DNA of 33,521 bases from Candidatus Eremiobacteraceae bacterium (GTDB lineage: Bacteria > Vulcanimicrobiota > Vulcanimicrobiia > Eremiobacterales > Eremiobacteraceae), in contig DATGJI010000033.1 of the NCBI GenBank assembly GCA_035295225.1, positions 1 to 33,521 of the forward strand, read 5' to 3'. The notes beneath the pieces are model-generated. The model saw only the letters and a program-made list of their open reading frames with translations, was not told where the DNA came from and made no database searches. Position numbers and translations under genes: made by a program. Positions 17,221 through 25,164 of the stretch are shown here, piece after piece (position 1 is the stretch's first letter; each line of letters begins with the position of its first letter).

Positions 17221-18494
17221 CAGCGATCCGTCTGCACCGCAGCGACATGCCCTTGCTCGTCGTGGTCGGCGTCTGCGCCATCGTGCTCATGACGCTGCTG
17301 CCGTTGGACGGCCCCATCGCATGGTGGCCGCTCCCCTTCGTCGCGATCGGGTTCATCGTCTGGAGCATGATGGAGCCCGACGCCGATCCAGTGCTCCTTC
17401 CGATCCTCGCGGCGCTCTGCAGCATCGGCTTGCTCGTCGTCGGCCGGCTGGATGCCGATCTCGCCGGCCATCAAGCGCAGTGGATGCTGCTTGGCATCGC
17501 TATCGTCATCGTGGGAAGGCCTGCGTTCGCGCGATACCGCCGCCTCGTGTCCGTGGCGTATCCGTGGGTCGCGGGGACGCTGCTGTTGTTCGTCTTGCTC
17601 CGGTTCTTCGGCCACGAAGTCAACGGCGCGCGATTGTGGTTCACGTTTGGACGCTTCAACGCGCAGCCGGTCGAAATCGCGAAACTCTTCATGGTGTTCT
17701 TCATGGCGTCGTATCTCACGGAGAACGGGCTTGCGATCGCCGCGACGCCGCTCTCGCACGTGCGCGAAACGATCCGGCTCCTCGGGCCGCTCGTGCTCGG
17801 GTGGGGCGTCTCTATCGTGACCCTCGCGTTTCAGCGCGACGTCGGCATGGCGGCGTTGTTCTTGGGGATATTCCTCGTCATGCTCTACGCGGCGTCAAAA
17901 CGCACGGATCTCGTCTTGCTGTTCGCATTGATCTTCGCCGCGGGCACGTGGTTCGTCGCGGCGCATTATCCGTACGTCGGGGCGCGCGTGTCGGGTTGGC
18001 TCGACCCGTGGAGCGACCCGCTTGGCCGGGGCTATCAGCCTGAACAAGGATACTTCTCGCTCGCGGCGGGCGGATTGTTCGGTACCGGCTACCACCTTGG
18101 CCAACCGGGATTTATCCCCGATGCTTCGACGGACTACGTGTTCGCGGCGTGGGCTGAAGAATTCGGAGCCATCGGCGGCTTCGCGCTGCTCGCGCTTTAT
18201 CTCGCGCTGGTGACGCGAGCGCTACGAATCGCGTTCTTCGCCGACGATCGTTTTACGGCGTTGCTCGCGACCGGCTTCGCCGCCATTCTCGGCATTCAGG
18301 TCTTCGTGATCGTTGGCGGCGTCGTGGGGTTGGTGCCGCTGACCGGGATAACGCTTCCATTCATCTCATATGGCGGGTCGAGCATGGTGGCGAATATTTT
18401 AATGCTCGGACTGCTCCGTCAGTTCAGCGTGCGAGAGGCCGTAGAGTCCCGCAGCGCAGGCTTGAACCTCTCAACCGCGAAATCGACGGCATGA
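17193..18494 (+). CDS. FtsW/RodA/SpoVE family peptidoglycan glycosyltransferase
   Basis: This SEDS-family polytopic membrane enzyme polymerises lipid II into glycan strands with a cognate class B PBP. The 433-residue protein has about ten membrane helices, then GARLWF, QPVEIAKL and QRDVGMA with the presumed catalytic Asp216. It also has TDYVFAAWAEEFG and the C-terminal GITLPFISYGGSS. QRD rather than QPD resembles actinobacterial RodA. RodA versus FtsW cannot be decided, and no PBP gene follows. The GTG start at 17193 overlaps the phosphatase gene. An ATG at 17247 would remove an 18-residue charged leader. The stop overlaps the secretin start. Confidence 0.93.
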   Translation: MARAAVKALTAIRLHRSDMPLLVVVGVCAIVLMTLLPLDGPIAWWPLPFVAIGFIVWSMMEPDADPVLLPILAALCSIGLLVVGRLDADLAGHQAQWMLLGIAIVIVGRPAFARYRRLVSVAYPWVAGTLLLFVLLRFFGHEVNGARLWFTFGRFNAQPVEIAKLFMVFFMASYLTENGLAIAATPLSHVRETIRLLGPLVLGWGVSIVTLAFQRDVGMAALFLGIFLVMLYAASKRTDLVLLFALIFAAGTWFVAAHYPYVGARVSGWLDPWSDPLGRGYQPEQGYFSLAAGGLFGTGYHLGQPGFIPDASTDYVFAAWAEEFGAIGGFALLALYLALVTRALRIAFFADDRFTALLATGFAAILGIQVFVIVGGVVGLVPLTGITLPFISYGGSSMVANILMLGLLRQFSVREAVESRSAGLNLSTAKSTA

Positions 18495-20098
18495 CTTTCC
18501 AGCGGCCGCTCATCGCGATGATCGCGCTGACGGCCTTGCTCGGTCTTTCGTCCGTTCCGTCCTCAGCTCAGACGGCCATACTCGAAGCCGTGCAGTCGCA
18601 GCAGCTTCCAAACGGTCACGCGCGCGTGCTGCTCCAATTCAACGGCCCGGTCTCGCTTCGTCCGACGAGTCCGGCGCCGACGACGAATTATGTCTTGCAG
18701 ATCGCCGGCGCCTCATCGGCGCCCAATGTGCCGACGCTGCAATCCATCAATATCGGCAACGTCCAATCAGTCGCGCTGCAGCAGTTCGGCACGACGCTGA
18801 CGATCACGTTCGCTCTCACGTCTCCGGTCCAGCCCACCATTGCATCGTCGCCAAACGGGGTCTACGTCGTCGACGTGGCGCCCGGCCAAACGCCGGCCCA
18901 ACCGCAGCGTTCGCCGTTCGGCGCGCCGTCGTATGCGACTCCAACGCCAACGCCGGCTTCGAACGGTCAGTTGACGAAGATGATCCGGCTGCGTTACGCG
19001 GACGTCTCCGAAGTCGTCGGCATCCTGACGAACACCGGCGGTCAGATCGCGCCGTCGTCGGTCTTCAATCCGCAGCCGAGCAATGTCGGCGTGCAGCAGA
19101 ACGGTTTAGGCGAGGGCGGGTTCCAAGGCGGTTTCCAGGGCGGATTCCAAGGCGGCTTCCAGGGCGGGTTCGGTCAGCCGTCGGTCGGGGGCTACAATCA
19201 ATCGCCGTTCGGGAATAATGGCTACGGCGGCGATCAGAGCGGCGCGCAGACCGGTCAGCGCATCAGCGACAATCTTGCGATCGACCGGCGCCTCAACGCC
19301 GTCATCCTGTCGGGAACGGCGGATCAGATCGCGCAGGCTGAAGCGATCATCCGCATCATCGACGTGCCGGTGGACAGCGTGCTGCTCGACACCGAGGTGC
19401 TTGAGGTCACGGATTCCGGAGCGAAGGCGCTGGGTTTAGACTATAGCCAGACTTCCACGGATCCCATCACGCATATCTATAACCAACAGTCGCAGATCCT
19501 CAACAACATCAACGCCGGGGCGGTCCCAGGTTCGATACCGCTGCAGTCCAACATCTTCTTGCTGGTCAGTAAAGGACTGGCGAAGGTGCTCGCGTCGCCG
19601 AAGATCCTGACCGAGGACAATCAGGCAGCGTACATATTGACAGGCGATTCGCTCCCGATCCGCGTCACCACCCCGACGAGCGTCGGCGGGGTCGGCGCGG
19701 TCTCGAGCCAAGTCGAATACATCAACGTCGGCGTGAATCTTGAGATATTGCCGCACGTCACAGGCGACGGCGGAGTGGATACCGGCGTCTACTCGCAGGT
19801 CTCATCCGTCACGGGTTTCGACAGCGCGAACGATCCGCAGATCTCGACGCGGCAGGCACAGACCAAAGTGATCTTGCGTGAAGGCCAGTCGCTTGTGATC
19901 GGTGGCCTCATCCAGAATCGGGACATCCGCAACCTGCAGAAGATTCCGATCCTCGGCGATCTGCCACTTGTCGGCGCGTTGTTTCGTTTCTATACGGAGA
20001 CGCGCGAAAACACGAATTTGATCATCACCGTCACGCCGCACATCATCGCTGCCCCCGTGACGAGCGGTGTCGCGCCGATCGTCTCTCCGGTCCCATAG
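18491..20098 (+). CDS. Secretin (PilQ/GspD family) with AMIN-like domain
   Basis: This 535-residue outer-membrane pore protein has a signal peptide ending at about residue 26 (SSAQ). An N-terminal beta-rich region (about 30-130) resembles the AMIN peptidoglycan-binding domain of PilQ. An N-type secretin subdomain follows (LRYADVSEVVGIL), interrupted by a Gln/Gly/Asn-rich insertion. The secretin core then runs to the end, with VLASPKILTEDNQAA, VGVNLEILPHV, and the terminal VIGGLIQNRD and IPILGDLPLVGALFR. This implies a diderm envelope. The ATG overlaps the rodA/ftsW stop as ATGA. No pilMNOP genes are adjacent, so the secretion or pilus system it serves is unknown. Confidence 0.92.
   Translation: MTFQRPLIAMIALTALLGLSSVPSSAQTAILEAVQSQQLPNGHARVLLQFNGPVSLRPTSPAPTTNYVLQIAGASSAPNVPTLQSINIGNVQSVALQQFGTTLTITFALTSPVQPTIASSPNGVYVVDVAPGQTPAQPQRSPFGAPSYATPTPTPASNGQLTKMIRLRYADVSEVVGILTNTGGQIAPSSVFNPQPSNVGVQQNGLGEGGFQGGFQGGFQGGFQGGFGQPSVGGYNQSPFGNNGYGGDQSGAQTGQRISDNLAIDRRLNAVILSGTADQIAQAEAIIRIIDVPVDSVLLDTEVLEVTDSGAKALGLDYSQTSTDPITHIYNQQSQILNNINAGAVPGSIPLQSNIFLLVSKGLAKVLASPKILTEDNQAAYILTGDSLPIRVTTPTSVGGVGAVSSQVEYINVGVNLEILPHVTGDGGVDTGVYSQVSSVTGFDSANDPQISTRQAQTKVILREGQSLVIGGLIQNRDIRNLQKIPILGDLPLVGALFRFYTETRENTNLIITVTPHIIAAPVTSGVAPIVSPVP
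19115..19174 (+). repeat. 12-bp tandem repeat coding (Gly-Gly-Phe-Gln)n
   Basis: Four in-frame 12-bp units (19115-19162) plus a diverged fifth (19163-19174) encode GGFQ repeats inside the secretin, from residue 209. Third codon positions vary between units while the protein repeat holds, which suggests selection on the peptide rather than recent slippage. Confidence 0.9.
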
Positions 20099-20137
20099 AT
20101 TCGCGCGCTGCGAATCACCACGAAAGGAATCATCCTC

Positions 20138-20611
20138 ATGCGCGGCAAGCCTGGAGCGCTCGTCCTTGCGTTAGCGTGCTCGGCCATGTTGTCGGGATGC
20201 AACGACCATTCTCTCTCTCTGACGCTCACGCCCAATCCGCTCATCGTCGGGTTGACCGACACGCAGGCCACGGTTCACGCGCACGTCGTGGCGCGCGGCT
20301 TCGGCTCGATCCCGTTCAACAGCGTGCAGTTCGCCGTGTTCAACGGCGACAACTCGATGCTTGCGAGCCAGACCGAACCGGTTGATGCGAAGATACCGGC
20401 GCAGCCGTTCGGCTTTGCCGTGGACAAGGACTACACGTTCCCGATCAACGGCGCGCTGGTCGCCCTGTCAGGCACGAAATACATCATGGTGAAGATCTTC
20501 GATCCAAACAACAACCTGCTCGCCCAATCGCGGTTGGACATCGACGTCCATCTGCTCCAAGGCTTGAGCATCCCATCCGTCTTGCAACCGGCGGTCAGCC
20601 CTAGTCCGTGA
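20138..20611 (+). CDS. Predicted lipoprotein, function unknown
   Basis: This 157-residue protein starts with a type II signal peptide and a lipobox (LSGC, Cys21). It should be lipid-anchored in the envelope. The remainder is beta-strand rich with Ig-like spacing (LTPNPLIVGLTDTQATVHAHV) and ends in a Pro/Ser tail. I do not recognise a family. It lies 39 bp after the secretin gene with an AAAGGA ribosome site. Its position suggests a pilotin-like or accessory role for the secretin, but that is inference from context only. Its stop overlaps the next gene. Confidence 0.8.
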   Translation: MRGKPGALVLALACSAMLSGCNDHSLSLTLTPNPLIVGLTDTQATVHAHVVARGFGSIPFNSVQFAVFNGDNSMLASQTEPVDAKIPAQPFGFAVDKDYTFPINGALVALSGTKYIMVKIFDPNNNLLAQSRLDIDVHLLQGLSIPSVLQPAVSPSP

Positions 20612-21546
20612 CGCCGAGGAGGCGCAGCCCGTCGCGGTCACGGCGGCGTAGGGGCGGCACTGGCCGCCTCTTCTTCGTGCTGTTCGTTTTCGCCGTGATC
20701 CTTGCCGGCGCGTGGTGGCAGCGACATAAGATCATCGCGTTCTTCACGCCGCATCGCGCGCCCGCGCGGCACGTCGCGGTCGCGCCGAGCGAAGAGCCGT
20801 CGGTGGCGGCGACGGTGCCGGCGGCACCTCCGTCGCCTTCGGCATCCGTCTCGCCGAGCGTGACGCCCAGCCCGTCCGCGTCCGGCCCGCCTCGTGTCGC
20901 GATTATCATCGACGATTGCGGGTACAGCATGACGCGCGATCAAGTGTTCCTCTCGCTTCCGATTCCCGTGACGCTTTCGATCTTGCCGATAACGCCGCAC
21001 GGGCGCGAAATCGCGGCAGCCGCGACTGCGGCGGGCAAGTACGCGATCGTGCATCTGCCGATGGAACCGGAATCCTCAGCGGCCAATCCGGGGCCGGGCG
21101 CGATTCTGACCGGCATGACCGACGATCAAGTCCGCGCGCTCGTCGCGTCGGACCTTGACGCGCTGCCGCCGTTGCCCGGCGCGAACAATCACATGGGGAG
21201 CAAGGCGTCGGCGGATAAGCGCGTCATGACGGACGTTCTCAGCGTTTTGAAAGAGCGCAACATGTTCTTCATCGATTCGATGACGAGCGTCGCATCGGTC
21301 GGCGGGCAGACGGCGCGCGATCTCGCCGTGCCGACTGCCGAGCGCGCCGTTTTTCTCGACAATCAAGCCACCGTTCCCTACGTGGAAGGTCAGTTGCGCG
21401 AGACCATCGCTCGCGCGAAAGCCGACGGCTCCGCGATCGCGATCGGCCATCCGAACCCGCAGACTGACGAAGCGCTGATCGCGATGATCCCGCAAATGCA
21501 GGCCGCCGGCATCGTCTTCGTTCCAGCGCAAACCCTCGTCCACTAA
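20608..21546 (+). CDS. Divergent polysaccharide deacetylase (YibQ family)
   Basis: This 312-residue protein has a very basic cytoplasmic N-terminus, one membrane helix (about 21-38), a Pro/Ser-rich linker and an external catalytic-like domain. That domain matches the divergent polysaccharide deacetylase family: VAIIIDDCGYS, TLSILPITPHG, IVHLPMEP, NNHMGSKA, FFIDSMTS and AIAIGHPNP. In other bacteria this family is found beside envC/ctpA-type wall hydrolysis genes. The substrate is not established here. The GTG start overlaps the preceding lipoprotein stop as GTGA. Confidence 0.88.
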   Translation: MTPRRRSPSRSRRRRGGTGRLFFVLFVFAVILAGAWWQRHKIIAFFTPHRAPARHVAVAPSEEPSVAATVPAAPPSPSASVSPSVTPSPSASGPPRVAIIIDDCGYSMTRDQVFLSLPIPVTLSILPITPHGREIAAAATAAGKYAIVHLPMEPESSAANPGPGAILTGMTDDQVRALVASDLDALPPLPGANNHMGSKASADKRVMTDVLSVLKERNMFFIDSMTSVASVGGQTARDLAVPTAERAVFLDNQATVPYVEGQLRETIARAKADGSAIAIGHPNPQTDEALIAMIPQMQAAGIVFVPAQTLVH

Positions 21547-21557
21547 TCCTCTTGATG

Positions 21558-21577
21558 GGGCCGACGCCAGTCGGCCC
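21558..21577 (+). terminator. Hairpin after the envelope gene cluster
   Basis: An 8-bp perfect stem (21558-21565 with 21570-21577) and a four-base loop follow the deacetylase stop. It lacks a T-tract, so it could be a terminator of reduced efficiency or an RNA-stabilising structure at the end of the rsmB-to-deacetylase run. Confidence 0.5.
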
Positions 21578-21640
21578 ACGGTCGCATCACCTTAACATGG
21601 CCGCCGCACTCGCGCCATATCCCACGCGCACCATGCGCAG

Positions 21641-22528
21641 ATGCCGCGTACCGCCGTTACCCTGGCCGATCTTGCAGATCCGCCCGATACCGCCACGTTA
21701 CTGCCTCTCGACGAATCCGCCACCGCTCGCGCCATCGCAACGACGCGCGCTAAACTGATGCGCCGCCGGAAGGCGCTCATCGGGCAAGCGGGCGCCGAAC
21801 CGGACCTCGATCGCGTGATCGCGTCACTGCGCCGCCTCCAAAATCCGCAACTCACCGCGTACTCTGTCAGCGGCGGTGTCGTGCTGTCGGAGCCGTTCAA
21901 CGGCATCGCTCGCGCTTGCCCGCCGGCATCGCCGAAGATCGCGCGTCTCGCGGCCGATGCGATGGTCGGCAAACGCGCGCCCGCAGCGCTCGTCCGCGCG
22001 TTGGGCGCTTTCGGCGACGCCGCGCTCGGCCTTGCGCGCGCGGCAGGCGTGCGCATCCGCATCGTCGCCGCCGGAATACGGTTCTCGCAGGCGTCGGCTT
22101 CGGTCGCGCGCTGCGTGCCGGGGATCGACGAATGGGAAGCGCCGCCGTCGGGGCTCTTCGTCGTTGAAGATCGAACCGTCTTGCTGCGCGACCGCGCACT
22201 GCACATGACTGCGGCCCACGAATTCGCTCACGCCCTTGACGCAGCGCTTGCCTCTCGCCCGCGATCGTATTTCTCGTTCGAAAGCGAAGAACTCCGCTAC
22301 TATTTCTCCACAGCGACCGGCTACGTGAACGAGTACGCGGCAAGCGGTCTCGACGAGTACTTCGCAGAGAGCATCCGGGCGTACGTCGAGGTCAATGATC
22401 CGGCCTGCGCGTGGCTGCCGCTCACGCGGCAGGATCTGTTCTTGCGCGACCCAATGATGTTCGCGCTCGTGGACCGACTTTTCGCGACCGGCCTGACCGC
22501 GCGCGAGCGGCGGCTTCGTCGCCGGTAG
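21641..22528 (+). CDS. Zincin metallopeptidase related to anthrax lethal factor (ATLF-like)
   Basis: This 295-residue protein has no signal peptide or membrane helix. The C-terminal third holds the zinc motif HEFAHALD (His193, Glu194, His197). A downstream EYFAESIRAY stretch (Glu239, Glu243) is placed as the third zinc ligand region of the M34/ATLF family, with YFSFES and NEYA between them. The N-terminal 150 residues are unrecognised and Ala-rich. The ATG at 21641 is the first plausible start, with no strong ribosome site. In non-pathogens such domains have no known substrate. The protein is predicted to be cytoplasmic unless exported by an unknown route. Confidence 0.75.
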   Translation: MPRTAVTLADLADPPDTATLLPLDESATARAIATTRAKLMRRRKALIGQAGAEPDLDRVIASLRRLQNPQLTAYSVSGGVVLSEPFNGIARACPPASPKIARLAADAMVGKRAPAALVRALGAFGDAALGLARAAGVRIRIVAAGIRFSQASASVARCVPGIDEWEAPPSGLFVVEDRTVLLRDRALHMTAAHEFAHALDAALASRPRSYFSFESEELRYYFSTATGYVNEYAASGLDEYFAESIRAYVEVNDPACAWLPLTRQDLFLRDPMMFALVDRLFATGLTARERRLRRR

Positions 22529-22546
22529 AACGCCCGGCGGCCGCCG

Positions 22547-22963
22547 TCAGCTCGGTGTCGTAAGTATAACTGTTAGAAGTATCGCAACAATTGCAAGGTT
22601 TATAACGTGCGAGATCATGCAGAGCGGGCACGGCATCTTCGTGATGAAGAGCAAGCTGTACGCAAGATACAACGAGACGAGCGCTGCAAGCGACGCCGCG
22701 ATCACAACCGCGATCAGCATAAGCGGATTCGCGAGGAAGAACGAACCGATCAGTACGGCTGGATAATAGACGAGCCCGATCGCAGCATTGTCCACGCCGC
22801 CGAAGAGCCGCGCGCGCGAAGTCTGCACGACGCTCGCTTCAGACAGTAACCCTGCTTTGTCGGCGGCGGCCTTGCGATGCATCAGGAGCGACGTCACGAA
22901 CCCGATGCAGCAGCACAGCATGAGCGCCACGTGCAGCACGTGGAAGTGTGAAAAATCAGTCAC
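22547..22963 (-). CDS. VKOR-family membrane protein lacking the loop cysteines
   Basis: This 138-residue protein has four predicted membrane helices. The last holds PCPLC (Cys112, Cys115) followed by MISHVINLAI, which corresponds to the active-site CxxC helix of vitamin K epoxide reductase homologues. LFGGVDNAAIGLVYYP also matches the family. Bacterial VKOR normally re-oxidises periplasmic DsbA via quinone, and needs a second cysteine pair in the first loop. Here that loop (residues 30-50) has no cysteine. The GTG start overlaps the end of the upstream aminotransferase by 8 bases. No thioredoxin-like partner is adjacent. Confidence 0.72.
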   Translation of the reverse strand: MTDFSHFHVLHVALMLCCCIGFVTSLLMHRKAAADKAGLLSEASVVQTSRARLFGGVDNAAIGLVYYPAVLIGSFFLANPLMLIAVVIAASLAALVSLYLAYSLLFITKMPCPLCMISHVINLAIVAILLTVILTTPS

Positions 22964-24104
22964 GGATGAAGTCGGCGATCCGCTTCAGTCCTTCGACGAC
23001 TGCCTCGCGTGGAGCGGCCCACGTGACGCGAAGATAGCCTTCGGTGTTGCTCGCGAAGACCGCGCCCGGTACCGTGACGACGTCGGCTTTTTCCAGCAGT
23101 GCGTAGGCTGCGGCAGTGGAATCCGCGGCAAGGCGGTCCGGCAATCGCACGAGCACGTAGAATGCGCCCGCCGGCTCGATCGCGCGCAAGCGATTCGCCG
23201 CGACGGCGTCAAGCGTGGCCTGACGCTGCGCTACATACCACGGAACCTGCGCGCGCAACCGAACGGGGTCACGGAATATCTCAAGCGCGACGCGCTGGCC
23301 AAATTGACTCGCCGACATCAGCATGAGCGAGTGGATTCTCGCAGCCGCTTGGACGATCTCCGCCGGTCCGATCAAGAATCCGATACGCAAGCCGGTGAGC
23401 GCGCACGACTTCGAGAGACTTTCAACGAGCAGCGTGTGCGGGTAGGTGTCGGCGAACGACGTGTACGGTTCCGCCGCGTACGAAAGTTCGCGATAGACCT
23501 CATCTACGACTAAGTAGACGGGCGGCCCCGGTCGCGCGGCCAAGCCGCGCGCAAGATCGCGGACTTCCGAGGGGGGCATCACTGCGCCGGTAGGATTGGC
23601 CGGCGTCGCGAGCACGATCACGCGCGTCTTCGGAGTGAGCGCTGCGAGAATCGGTGCGGCGCGGGGCGTGAAGCCGTCATCGGCGACAAGCTCCACGGAT
23701 CGCCACGTGATACCTTCGAGTTCGCAGACTTTGTGATACACGGGATATCCAGGGTTGGTGACAAGCACTTCGTCGCGGCCAGGCTCCGCGAGCGTTTTGA
23801 TGGCCAAGTAGATCGCCTCTTGCGATCCATTCGTCACGCAGACATTGTCGCTCGATTTGAAATACTCGCCGCCATAGACGGTCGCGACCAGCTCGCGTAA
23901 TTCGGGCAGACCTGCGTATGTCGTGTACGGGCAGCCGTGCTCGCGCACCCATGCGACTGCGGCTTCAAATGGAGCCATGTCGGGCTTGAGGCTTGGCTCG
24001 CCGATGCCGAGGTCGACCGATGAGGCGCGCTTGCGTTCGTGAATGGCGCGGATGCCGGACGGAGCGATGTTGAGCAGGCGCGCGTTTGCGATCGCTGACT
24101 TCAC
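22956..24104 (-). CDS. dapC: PLP-dependent aminotransferase class I/II, probable N-succinyldiaminopimelate aminotransferase
   Basis: This fold-type I aminotransferase of 382 residues has the key features: YTTYAGLPELRE, the PANPTG loop with Asn170, DEVY with Asp201, and Lys232 in SLSKSCALTGLRIG as the PLP Schiff-base lysine. The GTG at 24104 overlaps the dapD stop as GTGA. Tight coupling to dapD suggests it performs the next step of the succinylase branch of the lysine/diaminopimelate pathway. Class I aminotransferases are easy to misassign, so the symbol rests mainly on context. Confidence 0.85.
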   Translation of the reverse strand: MKSAIANARLLNIAPSGIRAIHERKRASSVDLGIGEPSLKPDMAPFEAAVAWVREHGCPYTTYAGLPELRELVATVYGGEYFKSSDNVCVTNGSQEAIYLAIKTLAEPGRDEVLVTNPGYPVYHKVCELEGITWRSVELVADDGFTPRAAPILAALTPKTRVIVLATPANPTGAVMPPSEVRDLARGLAARPGPPVYLVVDEVYRELSYAAEPYTSFADTYPHTLLVESLSKSCALTGLRIGFLIGPAEIVQAAARIHSLMLMSASQFGQRVALEIFRDPVRLRAQVPWYVAQRQATLDAVAANRLRAIEPAGAFYVLVRLPDRLAADSTAAAYALLEKADVVTVPGAVFASNTEGYLRVTWAAPREAVVEGLKRIADFIRD

Positions 24105-24931
24105 ACCGCGACTCCGAAGTCGCGCAGCGCCTCGTTGAGCGACGTCTTCTTGTCGGTGGATTCCGACCGCCGGCCGATCACGAGCGCGCACGGCGTGCCG
24201 AACGTTCCCGCCGGGAACTGCTTGTCGGTCACTCCCGGGATCACGACGGCGCGCGGCGCGATGGCGCCTTTCGTCGTCACGGGCTTCGCACCCGTGACAT
24301 CGATGATCGGCGTGCTCGCCGTCAGCACGACGCCGGCACCGAGCACCGCTTCCGCGCCGACTACCACGCCTTCCACCACAACGCAGCGCGAGCCGATGAA
24401 CGCACCGTCTTCGACGATGACTGGCCGCGCGTTGACCGGTTCGAGGACGCCGCCGATGCCGACACCGCCGGAAAGATGCACGCCCGCGCCGATCTGCGCG
24501 CAGCTGCCGACTGTCGCCCAGGTGTCGATCATCGAGCCCGCGCCCACCCGCGCACCGATGTTCACAAAGCCCGGCATGAGGATGACGCCGGGCGCGAGGT
24601 AGCTTCCATAGCGCGCGACACCGGGCGGCACAACACGCACGCCGCTACCCCGCCAATCTTTTTTCGCCGGGATCTTGTCAAAGAAGCCGAGCGGACCCGC
24701 TTCGGACGGTTCGCTCTCATGCAAGCGGAAATACAGGAGGATCGCCTGTTGCAGCCACGAGTTGACGCGCCATCCGCCGTCCGGTGTTGGTTCGGCGACG
24801 CGCAGCTCACCAGCATCCAGGCCAGCTATCGCTTGTTCCACAGCATCGCGGATCTGACTATCGGGTGTCTGTACGCCGTCCGAGAACGCGCGCGTGATCG
24901 TGTGTTGGATTGAATCCGAGGCTACATCCAT
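24101..24931 (-). CDS. dapD: 2,3,4,5-tetrahydropyridine-2,6-dicarboxylate N-succinyltransferase
   Basis: DapD transfers succinyl from succinyl-CoA to tetrahydrodipicolinate. The 276-residue protein has the family N-terminal helical domain (AVEQAIAGLDAGELRVAE), then SWLQQAILLYFRL and FFDKIP. A left-handed beta-helix of hexapeptide repeats follows, with PGFVNIGARVGAGSMIDTWA and SCAQIGAGVHLSGGVGIGGV, read as two neighbouring pieces. The ATG at 24931 matches the usual length and N-terminus. An in-frame GTG at 24985 would extend into the -35 element of the divergent tRNA promoter. It is first in the dapD-dapC-VKOR minus-strand operon. Confidence 0.95.
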   Translation of the reverse strand: MDVASDSIQHTITRAFSDGVQTPDSQIRDAVEQAIAGLDAGELRVAEPTPDGGWRVNSWLQQAILLYFRLHESEPSEAGPLGFFDKIPAKKDWRGSGVRVVPPGVARYGSYLAPGVILMPGFVNIGARVGAGSMIDTWATVGSCAQIGAGVHLSGGVGIGGVLEPVNARPVIVEDGAFIGSRCVVVEGVVVGAEAVLGAGVVLTASTPIIDVTGAKPVTTKGAIAPRAVVIPGVTDKQFPAGTFGTPCALVIGRRSESTDKKTSLNEALRDFGVAV

Positions 24932-24978
24932 CGCGCGATATTTCGCCGCCGAGCGCCGCGCGACCCGCGTCCCGAGGT

Positions 24979-25008
24979 TTGACACGCTTCCGGTGCGAAG
25001 GGTATAAT
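24979..25008 (+). promoter_or_regulatory. Consensus sigma-70 promoter for the tRNA genes
   Basis: Both hexamers are perfect: TTGACA at 24979-24984 and TATAAT at 25003-25008, with an 18-bp spacer. It points toward tRNA-Gln, whose first base is 43 bp beyond the -10 box, and is divergent from dapD. It is the strongest-looking promoter in the window, as expected for stable RNA. Confidence 0.88.
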
Positions 25009-25050
25009 TGCGGTCGGCTTCCGGCGCAGGTGCGCCGCACTCCGCGATGA

Positions 25051-25124
25051 TGGCGCGTCGTCTAATGGTAGGACCGCAGGCTCTGAACCTGCTTGTGGAG
25101 GTTCGAATCCTTCCGCGCCAGCCA
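25051..25124 (+). tRNA. tRNA-Gln (anticodon CTG)
   Basis: The acceptor stem pairs 25051-25057 (TGGCGCG) with 25114-25120 (CGCGCCA). The weak U1-A72 pair is typical of tRNA-Gln. The anticodon loop CTCTGAA is closed by GCAGG and CCTGC and gives anticodon CTG. The T-arm contains GGTTCGAATCC. The discriminator is G and the CCA end is encoded (25122-25124). Confidence 0.96.
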
Positions 25125-25131
25125 GATCAGA

Positions 25132-25150
25132 AAGGGCGCCTCGCGCCCTT
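25132..25150 (+). terminator. Hairpin between the two tRNA genes
   Basis: An 8-bp stem (25132-25139 with 25143-25150) with a three-base loop lies between tRNA-Gln and tRNA-Glu. There is no T-tract, so it may guide processing of a joint precursor rather than terminate. Confidence 0.5.
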
Positions 25151-25164
25151 CAGCGTTCGAGCAG

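Noticed and set aside
17221-18494. Calling the SEDS protein specifically RodA or FtsW
   Set aside because: Sequence motifs common to both are present and no diagnostic PBP neighbour exists, so a specific symbol is not supported.
22529-22546. GC-rich palindrome between the zincin and VKOR genes as a terminator
   Set aside because: The CGGCGGCCGCCG symmetry is short and without a T-tract, and such palindromes are expected by chance at this base composition.
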